Source: Actinopolymorpha singaporensis
GTDB taxonomy: Bacteria; Actinomycetota; Actinomycetes; Propionibacteriales; Actinopolymorphaceae
Length of the DNA: 64,000 bases
Direction: 5' to 3'
NCBI RefSeq assembly: GCF_900104745.1
Contig: NZ_LT629732.1
Span: forward strand, 2,591,981-2,655,980
The notes below the pieces were generated by a model. It saw only the letters and a list, made by a program, of their open reading frames with translations. It was not told where the DNA came from and did no database searches. Shown piece by piece: positions 34,311-42,177 of the stretch. Numbering within the stretch: position 1 is the stretch's first letter; each line of letters begins with the position of its first letter. The position numbers and the translations under genes are program-made.

Positions 34311-36005
34311 ATGTCTTCGAGGTTCCAGGTGTCTTCCGGTGTTGGGGGTGGCGGTAGGCCGCCGCATCCGTTGCTGGCTGCCCTGGAGTTGCTGGCCGCT
34401 GCCAACGACGTGGTGTTGTCGACGTCGGTGGTGTCGTTGACGGCCGAGCAGGCCGGTCAGGCGCTGGAGGTACTGGGTAGGGAGGTCGCCCGGCTGCAGG
34501 CGGCCCAGCTGAAGGTCGTCCGTCAGGCGGAGGCCTGTGACGTCGGCAGGCTGACGGGTGCGCCGAACGCGGCGGTGTATTTGCGGACGGCCCTGCGGAT
34601 GAGCAAGCACGAGTCCTCTGCCACCGTCGGCCTCGCGCGCGACCTGGACAGGGAGGTGCCGTCGACCGGGGAGGCGTTGGGTCGGGGTGCGGTGTCGGTG
34701 CGGCAGGCGCAGGTCATCGCCGATGCGGTCAAGAAGCTCCCCGACTACGTGGGTCCGGAGGAACGGGTCGAGGCGGAGGGGTTCCTGATCGAGGCGGCCC
34801 GGTTCCACAATCCTGATGAGCTGCGGGTGCTGGGTACGAAGCTGCTGGAGCGGATCGCGCCGGAGGAGTACTACCGGCAGCTGGGCGAGGAACTGGCCAG
34901 GAAGGACCGCACAGCCGAACAGAAACGGTCCCTGCGCTACTCCCCGAACGGGGTTGCGCAGTCGGAGTCGGTGCACATCAGCCTGCCGGCGTGGGAGATG
35001 GAACTGCTCCGCAAACTCATCGAACCCCTCGCCGAACCCGTCAAGGGGGCAGACCCGGACCACCGGCCGATCGACCAACGCCGCGGCGACGCGTTCGCGG
35101 AGTTGTTGAGCCTGCTGGCAGCTGCGGCGCAGGCGCCTGTCCGTGGCGGCAGACCACCGCAGGTCGCGGTCACCATCCCACTCGAGGCGCTCCTGAAGGG
35201 CACGGGTGCGGGGACGGTCGACGACACCGCCACCGTGATCCGTCCCAGGCCCTGCACCTGCCCCTGCACCGACCCCAAGTACGCCAAACAGAGCACCAAG
35301 AAGCCCGCCGAGGCCGGAGAGCCGACATCAACGGAAGCCGGAGGTCAGGAGGAAGAGCAAGCAGATCAGGAGAAACGGCGACCACCCGGCACCGACGCGC
35401 CCGCGGACGGGATACCACCACCGCGAGAACGCGGCCACCGCTCACAACCACACAGCGAACCGGAAGCCAGCACCGGAGCGGATCCAGAGACCGGACCGGA
35501 TCCGGAGGATGACGCCGCCCCGGAGGGTGTGGCGGGGCCGGGGACTGCCGTCGACCCGCATGACGGGTGCCCGACGTGTGGAGGTGGCGGGTCAGCCCGC
35601 TACCTCGGCGCCGACGGCAAACCCATCTCGGTCGCCACCGTGCGCCGACTCGCCTGCGAGGCCGACCTCATCCCCGTCGTACTCGGCGGGGACGGGCAGG
35701 TGCTTGACCTCGGCCGCTCCGACCGGTTCTTCAAAGAACACCAACGCCGTGCACTGGCCATCCGCGACGGACACCACTGCAACTTCCCCGGCTGCCAGAT
35801 CCCCGAACCACGCTGCATCACCCACCACATGACCGCCTGGGACCACGGCGGCCCGACAGACCTCGCCAACGGCGTACTGCTCTGCCGCCACCACCACGTC
35901 ACCGTCCACCACAAAGGCTGGCAAGTCCGCATGGGCACCCACGGCCACCCCGAATACACACCCCCGGAATGGTCCGATCCGAAGCGACGCGTCCTTCGCT
36001 CCTGA
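34311..36005 (+). CDS. DUF222 domain HNH endonuclease (13E12-like)
   Basis: The 564-residue protein has the DUF222 helical domain (about 20-300, with VGRLTGAPNAAVYLRTALRMSKHESSAT and AVSVRQAQVIADAVKKLP) and a C-terminal HNH nuclease domain: HCNFPGCQIP, then CITHHMTAWDHGGPTDLANGVLLCRHHHVTVHH. The HNH histidines and zinc cysteines are present. Between them (about 313-425) lies a long acidic, low-complexity insert with cysteine clusters CTCPC at one end and DGCPTCGGGG at the other. Such proteins are numerous in actinobacterial genomes and their role is not proven. The gene is not flanked by mobile-element features here. Confidence 0.9.
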   Translation: MSSRFQVSSGVGGGGRPPHPLLAALELLAAANDVVLSTSVVSLTAEQAGQALEVLGREVARLQAAQLKVVRQAEACDVGRLTGAPNAAVYLRTALRMSKHESSATVGLARDLDREVPSTGEALGRGAVSVRQAQVIADAVKKLPDYVGPEERVEAEGFLIEAARFHNPDELRVLGTKLLERIAPEEYYRQLGEELARKDRTAEQKRSLRYSPNGVAQSESVHISLPAWEMELLRKLIEPLAEPVKGADPDHRPIDQRRGDAFAELLSLLAAAAQAPVRGGRPPQVAVTIPLEALLKGTGAGTVDDTATVIRPRPCTCPCTDPKYAKQSTKKPAEAGEPTSTEAGGQEEEQADQEKRRPPGTDAPADGIPPPRERGHRSQPHSEPEASTGADPETGPDPEDDAAPEGVAGPGTAVDPHDGCPTCGGGGSARYLGADGKPISVATVRRLACEADLIPVVLGGDGQVLDLGRSDRFFKEHQRRALAIRDGHHCNFPGCQIPEPRCITHHMTAWDHGGPTDLANGVLLCRHHHVTVHHKGWQVRMGTHGHPEYTPPEWSDPKRRVLRS

Positions 36006-36042
36006 CCGCCGACCGAGAAGACGCCGACTCTCGCCGGAGACC

Positions 36043-36507
36043 TCAGGAATGGTCGCCGGCCGTGGTGCCTTCGGTGACGTTGGCCAGCATCCGAGCGAGC
36101 ACGCCTCGTACGACCTCGAGTTCACGATCGTCGAGGCCGGCTCGAAGCCGACGGTCGTGCGCGACGGCCACATCACGGAGCCGGCGGAACGCGGCCTCGC
36201 CCTCGTCGGTGAGCTCGACCAGGTGAACCCGCCGATTGGCGGGGTCGCGTCGCCGGGTCAGCAGGCCGTCGGCCTCCATGCCGTTGAGGTGGTGAGTCAG
36301 GGTCGCCCCCTGGATGCCCACGGCGGCCGCGAGCTCGCGCTGGTTCGCAGTCGATCGGGTCTTCAACGCCAGTAGCACCTGCCAGGTCGGCAACGAGCCA
36401 CCGGCAGCGGCCAGCGCGGCGTCGAACGCCCGGCTGACGGCGCGCGCGGTGTTGGTCAACTGCACGCCGATCGGTGGCCCGGGTGGACCGGATGGCTTGG
36501 CAGGCAC
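36043..36507 (-). CDS. MarR-family transcriptional regulator
   Basis: The 154-residue protein has the MarR winged helix: SLPTWQVLLALKTRSTANQRELAAAVGIQGATLTHHLNGMEADGLLTRRRDPANRRVHLVELTDEG, the recognition helix being near TLTHHLNGME. GTG 36507 is supported by a TATGGT box 6 nt upstream. It is divergent from the NTF2-like gene, and the 107-bp space between them contains two similar palindromes 30 bp apart (36529-36540 and 36559-36570), which suggests it represses its own gene and the divergent operon until a small molecule binds. Confidence 0.9.
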   Translation of the reverse strand: MPAKPSGPPGPPIGVQLTNTARAVSRAFDAALAAAGGSLPTWQVLLALKTRSTANQRELAAAVGIQGATLTHHLNGMEADGLLTRRRDPANRRVHLVELTDEGEAAFRRLRDVAVAHDRRLRAGLDDRELEVVRGVLARMLANVTEGTTAGDHS

Positions 36508-36513
36508 GCCTCG

Positions 36514-36519
36514 ACCATA
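36514..36519 (-). promoter_or_regulatory. -10 box TATGGT of leaderless marR-type gene
   Basis: TATGGT on the minus strand ends 6 nt before GTG 36507. The first palindrome (36529-36540) lies in the expected spacer/-35 region. Confidence 0.5.
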
Positions 36520-36528
36520 ACAGAATCC

Positions 36529-36540
36529 TTCGGCATCGAA
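36529..36540. promoter_or_regulatory. Candidate MarR operator 1
   Basis: TTCGGCATCGAA is an inverted repeat with TTCG/CGAA arms. It overlaps the upstream part of the marR-type promoter. It shares TTCG, ATC and AA at the same positions with operator 2, whose centre is exactly 30 bp away. Confidence 0.5.
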
Positions 36541-36544
36541 CGCA

Positions 36545-36573
36545 TTGACACCTAATCATTCGATATCTAACGT
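36545..36573 (+). promoter_or_regulatory. Sigma-A promoter of the NTF2-like operon with embedded operator
   Basis: TTGACA (36545-36550) is separated by exactly 17 bp from TAACGT (36568-36573). The second palindrome, TTCGATATCTAA (36559-36570), fills the spacer and touches the -10 box. A bound regulator would block polymerase. Confidence 0.62.
36559..36570. promoter_or_regulatory. Candidate MarR operator 2
   Basis: TTCGATATCTAA is a palindrome around GATATC with one mismatched pair. It overlaps the spacer and -10 of the plus-strand promoter. Confidence 0.5.
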
Positions 36574-36614
36574 TCAAGGCCTACGGGCAGGCCAACGATG
36601 CGAAGGAGAGATCG

Positions 36615-37037
36615 ATGACCACGACGACGACCGAGGCACAGATCAGGGAACTCGGCGAGCGCTGGGCCGACGCCGAGCAACGCGGCGACGTGGCACTCCT
36701 GGACGAACTCAGCGTGGACGAGTTCGCCATGGTGGGCCCGGCCGGCTTCATTCTCGACAAGCCCCAGTGGCTCCACCGTTACCGGGCCGGCGACCTGGTG
36801 ACCCACTCGCTGGAGTGGGACGAACTCGCTGTCCGCGACTTCGGGGGCACCGCCCTCGTCATCGGGCGGCACACTCAGCGAGCCGCCTACCGGGGCAACC
36901 CTGCCGACGGGAGTTTCCGAGCCACTCACATCGCCGTACGCCGGGACGGTCGTTGGCGGCTCGCAGGGATCCACATGAGCCCGATCGCCGGCCCGCCGCC
37001 ATCCACCGCCGCCCAGACTCGGGAGGACCTGTCGTGA
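36615..37037 (+). CDS. NTF2-like/DUF4440 family protein
   Basis: The 140-residue protein has the NTF2-like cone fold of the DUF4440/SnoaL group: QIRELGERWADAEQRGDVALLDELSVDEFAMVGPAGF, FILDKPQWLHRYRAGDL, then ALVIGRHTQRAAYRG and RRDGRWRLAGIHMSPIAG. Members are small-molecule binding proteins or isomerase-like enzymes; the ligand is unknown. AAGGAGA precedes ATG 36615. Its stop overlaps GTG 37034 of the next frame (GTGA), showing coupling to the luciferase-family fragment. It is probably controlled by the divergent MarR gene. Confidence 0.85.
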   Translation: MTTTTTEAQIRELGERWADAEQRGDVALLDELSVDEFAMVGPAGFILDKPQWLHRYRAGDLVTHSLEWDELAVRDFGGTALVIGRHTQRAAYRGNPADGSFRATHIAVRRDGRWRLAGIHMSPIAGPPPSTAAQTREDLS

Positions 37038-37288
37038 AGCTGAGCGTCACCATCTCCGAGTACACCTGGCCGGACGGACCCAGCCGGCTGGCTGCCCACC
37101 TGGGAGACGTCGCTCACGCGGCGGACGAATTGGGCTTGGACACCGTGTGGGTACCCGACCACCTGCTGCAGGGCGTGCCGGGCACCTCGCTGGAGGACGA
37201 GATGCTCAAGGCCACCCTCGGCGAGGCGGTCTCCGCTGCGGCAACGATCCCAACTTCCAGGACGCCTTGCTCGCCAACCCCCGGTTGA
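37034..37288 (+). pseudogene. N-terminal remnant of LLM-class (luciferase-like, F420) oxidoreductase
   Basis: The frame starts at GTG 37034, overlapping the previous stop, and reads KLSVTISEYTWPDG, then AAHLGDVAHAADELGLDTVWVPDHLLQ, the clear start of an F420-dependent LLM flavoprotein. After about 63 residues (EDEMLKA) the match stops and the frame runs through unrelated sequence to TGA 37286-37288. A complete enzyme has about 280-330 residues, so most of the gene has been lost, apparently by a deletion that joined it to the hydrolase downstream. The TGA overlaps a TTG that may start the hydrolase. Confidence 0.75.
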
Positions 37289-38187
37289 CAGCACTGGCCC
37301 GGAACCCGTTTGACGGCACGACACAGGTCCGCGACCCTGTGCCGGTGGGCAGGATCCGCGAGGAGGCCGTGACCGTCGACGACGGCGCCCGGCTGTGGAC
37401 CATGACGTCCGGGCCGTCACACGCCGCACCAGTGGTGTTGTGCCACGGCGGTCCAGGGTTGTGGGACAACCTCGGACCGGTTGCCGCCATGCTGGACTCG
37501 ACACGTCTCGTACATCGGTACGACCATCGCGGCTGTGGACGGTCCACCGGCCCGGACGACTACCGGCTGGAGCGGGCGGTCGCCGACCTCGACGCGCTGC
37601 GCCGGCACTGGGGCCACGAGCGGTGGACGGTGTTCGGGCACTCGTGGGGAGCGACCCTCGCCCTGGTGTACGCGTGGACACATCCTGATCGCGTGCACAC
37701 GCTGGTCTACTGCGACGGCGTCGGCCCGGGCTCGGAATGGCGTGAGCCCAACCGAGCGGAGGTCGCCCGACGTCTGACTCCTGAGCAGATCCACCGCCGG
37801 GACGCCCTCGAACGGCAGGAGCGTAGTTGGGAGGAGGAGGTCGAGTTCCGCACGCTGTACTGGCTGCCCGACCACGCCGACCGATCGAGGGCGGAGGAGT
37901 GGGCGCGGGCGGAGGCGTTGGCTCCGTACGACATCAACTGGCGGGCCAACGCAAGCCTCGCCCGCGCTGCTCCGGACGTGGTGACCAACGCGGCGAAGGT
38001 GACCGCGCCGACGCTTCTCGTCCACGGGGAGCACGACCCGCGTCCGATCGCCAACGTCGCAAGGCTCGTCGGCCTGATGCCGAACGCGACGCTCGCCCCG
38101 ATTGCCAATGCCGGCCACTCGCCGTGGCTGGAGGCGCCGGGCGACCTCGCCGCCCGACTCACCGCGTTCCTCGGCGAGCACAACTGA
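37285..38187 (+). CDS. Proline iminopeptidase-like alpha/beta hydrolase (S33)
   Basis: From TTG 37285 the protein has 300 residues. CHGGPGLWDNLGPVA is the S33 oxyanion motif, followed by RLVHRYDHRGCGRSTGP, nucleophile serine in VFGHSWGATLALVYAW, acid in LLVHGEHDPRP and His in IANAGHSPWLEAP. Such enzymes remove N-terminal proline or hydrolyse amides and esters. The start is uncertain: the frame is open to 37147, but the upstream part belongs to the deletion junction; TTG 37285 overlaps the preceding TGA (TTGA) and GTG 37339 is another option. It is probably expressed as the last gene of the MarR-controlled transcript and is convergent with the methyltransferase gene. Confidence 0.83.
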   Translation: MTALARNPFDGTTQVRDPVPVGRIREEAVTVDDGARLWTMTSGPSHAAPVVLCHGGPGLWDNLGPVAAMLDSTRLVHRYDHRGCGRSTGPDDYRLERAVADLDALRRHWGHERWTVFGHSWGATLALVYAWTHPDRVHTLVYCDGVGPGSEWREPNRAEVARRLTPEQIHRRDALERQERSWEEEVEFRTLYWLPDHADRSRAEEWARAEALAPYDINWRANASLARAAPDVVTNAAKVTAPTLLVHGEHDPRPIANVARLVGLMPNATLAPIANAGHSPWLEAPGDLAARLTAFLGEHN

Positions 38188-38195
38188 GCGCGATC

Positions 38196-38984
38196 TCAAC
38201 GGCGCCGTGCGACCACGCGGGTGAACCCCAGCAGCCGCCCGGCGTCGGCGCGCAGCATCTCGGCATCCTCCCGCGGCTCGCCATAGTCGCGGTCGCATAC
38301 GTCGTTCCAGTGCAGCCAGTCCTCCCAGCCGCGGGGTAGCCGGTCGGCGAGGTCGACGGCGACCTGGCCGGTCTTCTCCCAGTGACGGCGCCACCAGTCC
38401 GGGCTGTGGAAGGAGCAGAAGTCCCACTTCCAGTAGGGCGACAGATGTGCGGGCGGGTACGACGGTGGTTCCTCGGCGAGACCTGGGACCACCATGCCGA
38501 TCAGGCCGCCGGGCTTGACGAACTGTGCGTAGTAGCCGAGGTACAGGTCGTCGGTTCCGAAGTAGTGGTAGGCGTCGATGCTGACCAGGGCGTCGAAGAA
38601 GCCTTCCTCGAAAGGAAGTGCGTGTGCCTCGGCGTGGACCGGATGCACGCGGCCACGTAGGTCGGCCTCCTCGATGCGCGACCAGTTCTCCGCCGGGTCG
38701 ATCCACAGGTCGGTGGCCCACACCCGCACGTCGAACTCACGGGCGAGGAAGATCGACGTGAGCGCCTTGCCGCAGCCCATGTCCAGGACTCGCATGCCGG
38801 GTTCGAGCGGCATGACGTCAGTGAGTGACTCGGCCAGCCACACGGGGTTGGGCCCCATGGCGTTGTCGACCATCCAACGGGCGGAGTATCGCCCCGACCG
38901 GGGATGGCGCTCGTTCGTCAGCAACCGTGTCAGCTCGTCGTCCTCCACGCCGCGGAGTCTGGCGAGGCCATACGCGCGAGGCAA
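38196..38984 (-). CDS. Class I SAM-dependent methyltransferase
   Basis: The 262-residue protein has motif I MRVLDMGCGKALTSIFLA (about residues 64-81), acidic end of strand 2 VWATDLWIDP, DALVSIDAYHYFG and VKPGGLIGMVVPGL, so the SAM fold is complete. An aromatic-rich segment (SPYWKWDFCSFHSPDWWRRHWEK) follows, probably at the substrate side. TTG 38984 was taken as the start; GTG 38948 is an alternative and neither has a clear ribosome site. The substrate is unknown. The divergent neighbour is the first LAL regulator. Confidence 0.82.
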   Translation of the reverse strand: MPRAYGLARLRGVEDDELTRLLTNERHPRSGRYSARWMVDNAMGPNPVWLAESLTDVMPLEPGMRVLDMGCGKALTSIFLAREFDVRVWATDLWIDPAENWSRIEEADLRGRVHPVHAEAHALPFEEGFFDALVSIDAYHYFGTDDLYLGYYAQFVKPGGLIGMVVPGLAEEPPSYPPAHLSPYWKWDFCSFHSPDWWRRHWEKTGQVAVDLADRLPRGWEDWLHWNDVCDRDYGEPREDAEMLRADAGRLLGFTRVVARRR

Positions 38985-39019
38985 CCGAATTAGGGTCCGT
39001 TCCGCGGCCGATGCCGTAG

Positions 39020-39025
39020 TACGTT
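39020..39025 (+). promoter_or_regulatory. -10 box TACGTT of leaderless LAL regulator gene
   Basis: TACGTT ends 6 nt before ATG 39032, without a ribosome site between. Confidence 0.5.
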
Positions 39026-39031
39026 CGATCG

Positions 39032-42000
39032 ATGCGTTCGGTACGGCCGGCAGAGGGCACGTCGGCGTCGGCAGCAGCCGTCACATCAGCGTCGGCCATG
39101 CCGGGTTCGGCGTTCGTCGGGCGGGCCGCCGAGGTCGATGCGGTGGTCGCCGCGCTGCGGCGGCCGCCGGCGATGGTGCTGATCGAAGGCGAGGCCGGCG
39201 TCGGCAAGTCCCGCCTTGTCCGCGAGTGCCTGGCGTCGCCCGCGTTGAGCGGCCGGGTCGTGCTGGTCGCTGCCTGTCCGCCGCTGCCGGAGCCGTTTCC
39301 CCTGGGACCGGTGCTGGACGGCGTACGGCGGCTGGTGCCACCTGGAGGCCCGCTGGAGTTGAGCCCGCTGGGCGGCGCGCTGCGTCCGGTGTTTCCCGAG
39401 CTCGCCGAGCGCCTTCCACCCGCGGTGGACGTACTCACCGATCCGACCGCCACCAGGCACCGGCTCTTCCGCGCGTTCGCCGAACTCCTGGAATGCCTGC
39501 GGGTGGACGCGCTGGTCGTGGAGGACGTCCACTGGGCGGACCAGGCGACGTGGGAGTGGCTGCTGACGACGTACGCAACCGGTGACGCCCGCATCCCCGT
39601 GGTTCTCACCTACCGGCCCGCGGACGTGCCGGCCGGTTCTCTGCTGCGGCGGCTGGTCACCAGGCGGCCGGCGGGGATGGCCCAGCTGCGGATCGACCTC
39701 CAGCCCCTCGACGTCGGCGGAACGCGTGACCTCGTGGCGGCGATGTTCGCCACCGACCAGGTGTCGGAACAGTTCGCTGCGTTCCTGCACGCCCGTACGG
39801 ACGGGCTGCCGCTGGCCCTTGAGGAATGCCTGCAGTTGCTGCGCGACCGCCGGGACATCGTCGAGCGTGGCGGCCAGTGGACCCGCCGGGTCCTCGACCA
39901 GCTTCAGGTGCCGCCGACCGTGCGCGACTCCGTACTCGAACGCGTGGAACGCCAGGCTCCGGAGACCCGGTCGGTCCTGGAGGCGGCCGCGGTCCTGGCC
40001 GCGCCGGCCGACGAGGCGACGCTCACAGAGGTGCCCGGCCTGGACGCCGAGGCGGGCCGGCGTGGTGTCGCCGCCGCGTTGACCTCGGGCCTGTTGCGCG
40101 AAGCCGGGCCGGGGCTGTTCGTGTTTCGGCACGTACTCGCCTCGCAGGCCGTGGACGAGGCGGTTCCCGTCTCGCGGCGGCGCCACCTGCACCGGCGGGC
40201 GGCCGAGCGACTCCGGGGCCTCGACCCGCCTCCGGTGGCGCGGTTGGCCCGGCACTTCAAGGAGGCGGGGGACCGCGAGGCCTGGACGGAGTACGCGGAG
40301 GCGAGCGCCGATCTGGCGCTGGAGTCCGGTGACGACCGGTTCGCCGTCACGGCACTGCTGGAACTGTTGGCGGCCGGCGACCATCCGGCGGACCGGGGTA
40401 CCCGACTGGCCCGAAAGCTCGGCGAGGCCGCGCACCTGGGCTCGGCCGCGCTCGGCGACCTCGCAGCACAGGTCGTCGACGCGCTGCGGAGCGCGTTGGC
40501 GGCCGGCGTCGCCACGTCGGCCACCCGCGGAGAGCTTCGGCTGCTGCTGGGCCGGATGCTTCGCGAGATCAGTGAGGAACCCGAGGCGTACGCGGCGATC
40601 GAGGCAGCCGTCGACGACCTCGGGCACCGCCCCGACCTCGCGGTGCGCGCGATGCTCAACCTGGCCATGCCGTTGGTTCCGGACTGGCCGGCCGCCCGCC
40701 ACCTCGCCTGGCTGGAACGCGCGACCGAGGCCCTGCCTGCGCTGGGGTCTCGGGTCGACCGGCTGTCGTTCGCCGTCAACCGCGCGAGCAGCCTGCTCCT
40801 GCTGGGAGAGGAGGCGGGGTGGCAGGCGGCGGCGGAGGTTCCACAGGAGGCGGCCGGGCCGGCGGAGCGGCCGGTCGTCGCGCGAGGTCTGCTGAACACC
40901 GCCCAGCTCGCGCTGGTCTGGGGACGCTACGACGAGGTACGGCCGCGGCTGGCGCCCGCCCTGCAACACCTGGAGGCCGCCGACTACCAGCGGCTGCGGG
41001 CGACCGTCCGGGTCACCGAAGCCTTCCTCGACTGGTACACCGGCGACTGGGGTTCCCTCGACGCCGTGGCGAACGAGCTCGCGACCTCGGAGACGTCTGT
41101 GACGCTGGACCAGTTGCAGGCACGGCAGATCCTGGGAATGGTCGCTGTCGCCCGCGGTGAACGCGACGCCGCGCGGCGGCACCTGACCGAGGTCACCGGG
41201 GAGTACGCCCGGCTCGGAGTGGTCGACCCGCTGGCCATGCCGGCGTCGGCGGCGCTGGCCCGGCTGCACCTCGCCGACGGCGCGGCCGGCGAGGCGCTGG
41301 TGGTGCTCGGGCGCGACCTCACGACCATCGAACGCAAGGGCGTGTGGTGGTGGGCCGCCGACATCGCCCCGGTCGCGGTGGGCGCACTGGTCGCGAACGG
41401 GCAGGTCGATCAGGCCGCGGACCTGGTCGGCCGGGTCGCCGCCGGGCTGGGGGCCCGTGGCGGCCCGGCACCGGCGGCCGCGCTGACGGTGTGCCGGGCT
41501 GCCGTCGCCGGGACGCGGGGACGGATGGACGAGGCGGCCGCGCTGTTCGCCGACGCGGCCGCGGCATGGCGGACCCTGCCTCGTCCGTACGACGAACTCC
41601 TCGCCAGGGAAGGCGAGGGCCGGTGCCTGGTCGCGGGGGGCGAGGAACGCCGGGGTCTCGCGCGGCTGTCGGACGCCGAACGGCAGTTGCGGTCGCTGGG
41701 CGCCCGGTGGGACGCCGACCGGGTTGCACGGCTGCTACGCCACCACGGAGTCGACGTGGCCCGCACGTGGCGACGAGGCCCGCGTGGCTACGGTGACCAG
41801 CTCTCGCCGCGGGAGCTGGAGGTGGTCGGGCTGGTCGCCCGGGGGCTGACCAACCGGCAGATCGGCGAGACGCTGTTCCTCTCGCCGCGTACGGTCGGTC
41901 ATCACCTTCGGGCCGCGATGCGCAAGCTGGGCGTGTCCACTCGTACGGCGGCAGCGATCGCCGCGACGCAGGCCGGTCTGCTCGCGGGGTACCGGCCGAC

Positions 42001-42055
42001 CGGTCGCACTGCCGGGCCCACTCGGGAGCGGCCGCCGGAACCGGACAACCAATAG
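39032..42055 (+). CDS. LuxR-family regulator with AAA ATPase domain (LAL)
   Basis: The 1007-residue protein is a large ATP-binding LuxR regulator. The Walker A is VLIEGEAGVGKSRLVREC (about residues 50-67), and Walker B is DALVVEDVHWADQATWEWLL. A long central helical repeat region (about 400-880, TPR-like, rich in alanine and leucine) follows. The C-terminal LuxR helix-turn-helix reads LSPRELEVVGLVARGLTNRQIGETLFLSPRTVGHHLRAAMRKLGV. LAL proteins act as ATP-driven activators that sense small molecules. Its targets could include the adjacent secreted subtilase gene. ATG 39032 is supported by its -10 box. Confidence 0.9.
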   Translation: MRSVRPAEGTSASAAAVTSASAMPGSAFVGRAAEVDAVVAALRRPPAMVLIEGEAGVGKSRLVRECLASPALSGRVVLVAACPPLPEPFPLGPVLDGVRRLVPPGGPLELSPLGGALRPVFPELAERLPPAVDVLTDPTATRHRLFRAFAELLECLRVDALVVEDVHWADQATWEWLLTTYATGDARIPVVLTYRPADVPAGSLLRRLVTRRPAGMAQLRIDLQPLDVGGTRDLVAAMFATDQVSEQFAAFLHARTDGLPLALEECLQLLRDRRDIVERGGQWTRRVLDQLQVPPTVRDSVLERVERQAPETRSVLEAAAVLAAPADEATLTEVPGLDAEAGRRGVAAALTSGLLREAGPGLFVFRHVLASQAVDEAVPVSRRRHLHRRAAERLRGLDPPPVARLARHFKEAGDREAWTEYAEASADLALESGDDRFAVTALLELLAAGDHPADRGTRLARKLGEAAHLGSAALGDLAAQVVDALRSALAAGVATSATRGELRLLLGRMLREISEEPEAYAAIEAAVDDLGHRPDLAVRAMLNLAMPLVPDWPAARHLAWLERATEALPALGSRVDRLSFAVNRASSLLLLGEEAGWQAAAEVPQEAAGPAERPVVARGLLNTAQLALVWGRYDEVRPRLAPALQHLEAADYQRLRATVRVTEAFLDWYTGDWGSLDAVANELATSETSVTLDQLQARQILGMVAVARGERDAARRHLTEVTGEYARLGVVDPLAMPASAALARLHLADGAAGEALVVLGRDLTTIERKGVWWWAADIAPVAVGALVANGQVDQAADLVGRVAAGLGARGGPAPAAALTVCRAAVAGTRGRMDEAAALFADAAAAWRTLPRPYDELLAREGEGRCLVAGGEERRGLARLSDAERQLRSLGARWDADRVARLLRHHGVDVARTWRRGPRGYGDQLSPRELEVVGLVARGLTNRQIGETLFLSPRTVGHHLRAAMRKLGVSTRTAAAIAATQAGLLAGYRPTGRTAGPTRERPPEPDNQ

Positions 42056-42087
42056 GTCATCTGCCCGGTCGCTGAAACTTCAGCCAG

Positions 42088-42105
42088 ACCCGATCGTGTT
42101 CGGGT
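42088..42105. terminator. Hairpin downstream of LAL regulator gene
   Basis: ACCCGA (42088-42093) and TCGGGT (42100-42105) form a perfect 6-bp stem with a 6-nt loop, 33 nt after the LAL stop. There is no U-tract, so it may be an operator instead. Confidence 0.35.
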
Positions 42106-42141
42106 GGGCGGTGACCAGGACGACGAGCAGAACGACGAACC

Positions 42142-42177
42142 GTTCGACGAGCAGTTCGACGAACAGTTCGACGAACA
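42142..42177 (+). repeat. Three 12-bp tandem repeats, GTTCGACGARCA
   Basis: The unit occurs at 42142, 42154 and 42166 with one variable base (G/A). Each contains TTCGACGAA or TTCGACGAG, an inverted repeat with arms TTCG/CGAA, so the array could be three evenly spaced protein sites as well as coding slippage. A longer degenerate region extends on both sides. Confidence 0.7.

Noticed and set aside
42071-42084. GCTGAA-AC-TTCAGC as a terminator
   Set aside because: The 2-nt loop is too small for a stable RNA hairpin; it is more likely an operator-type palindrome and is only noted within the region entry.
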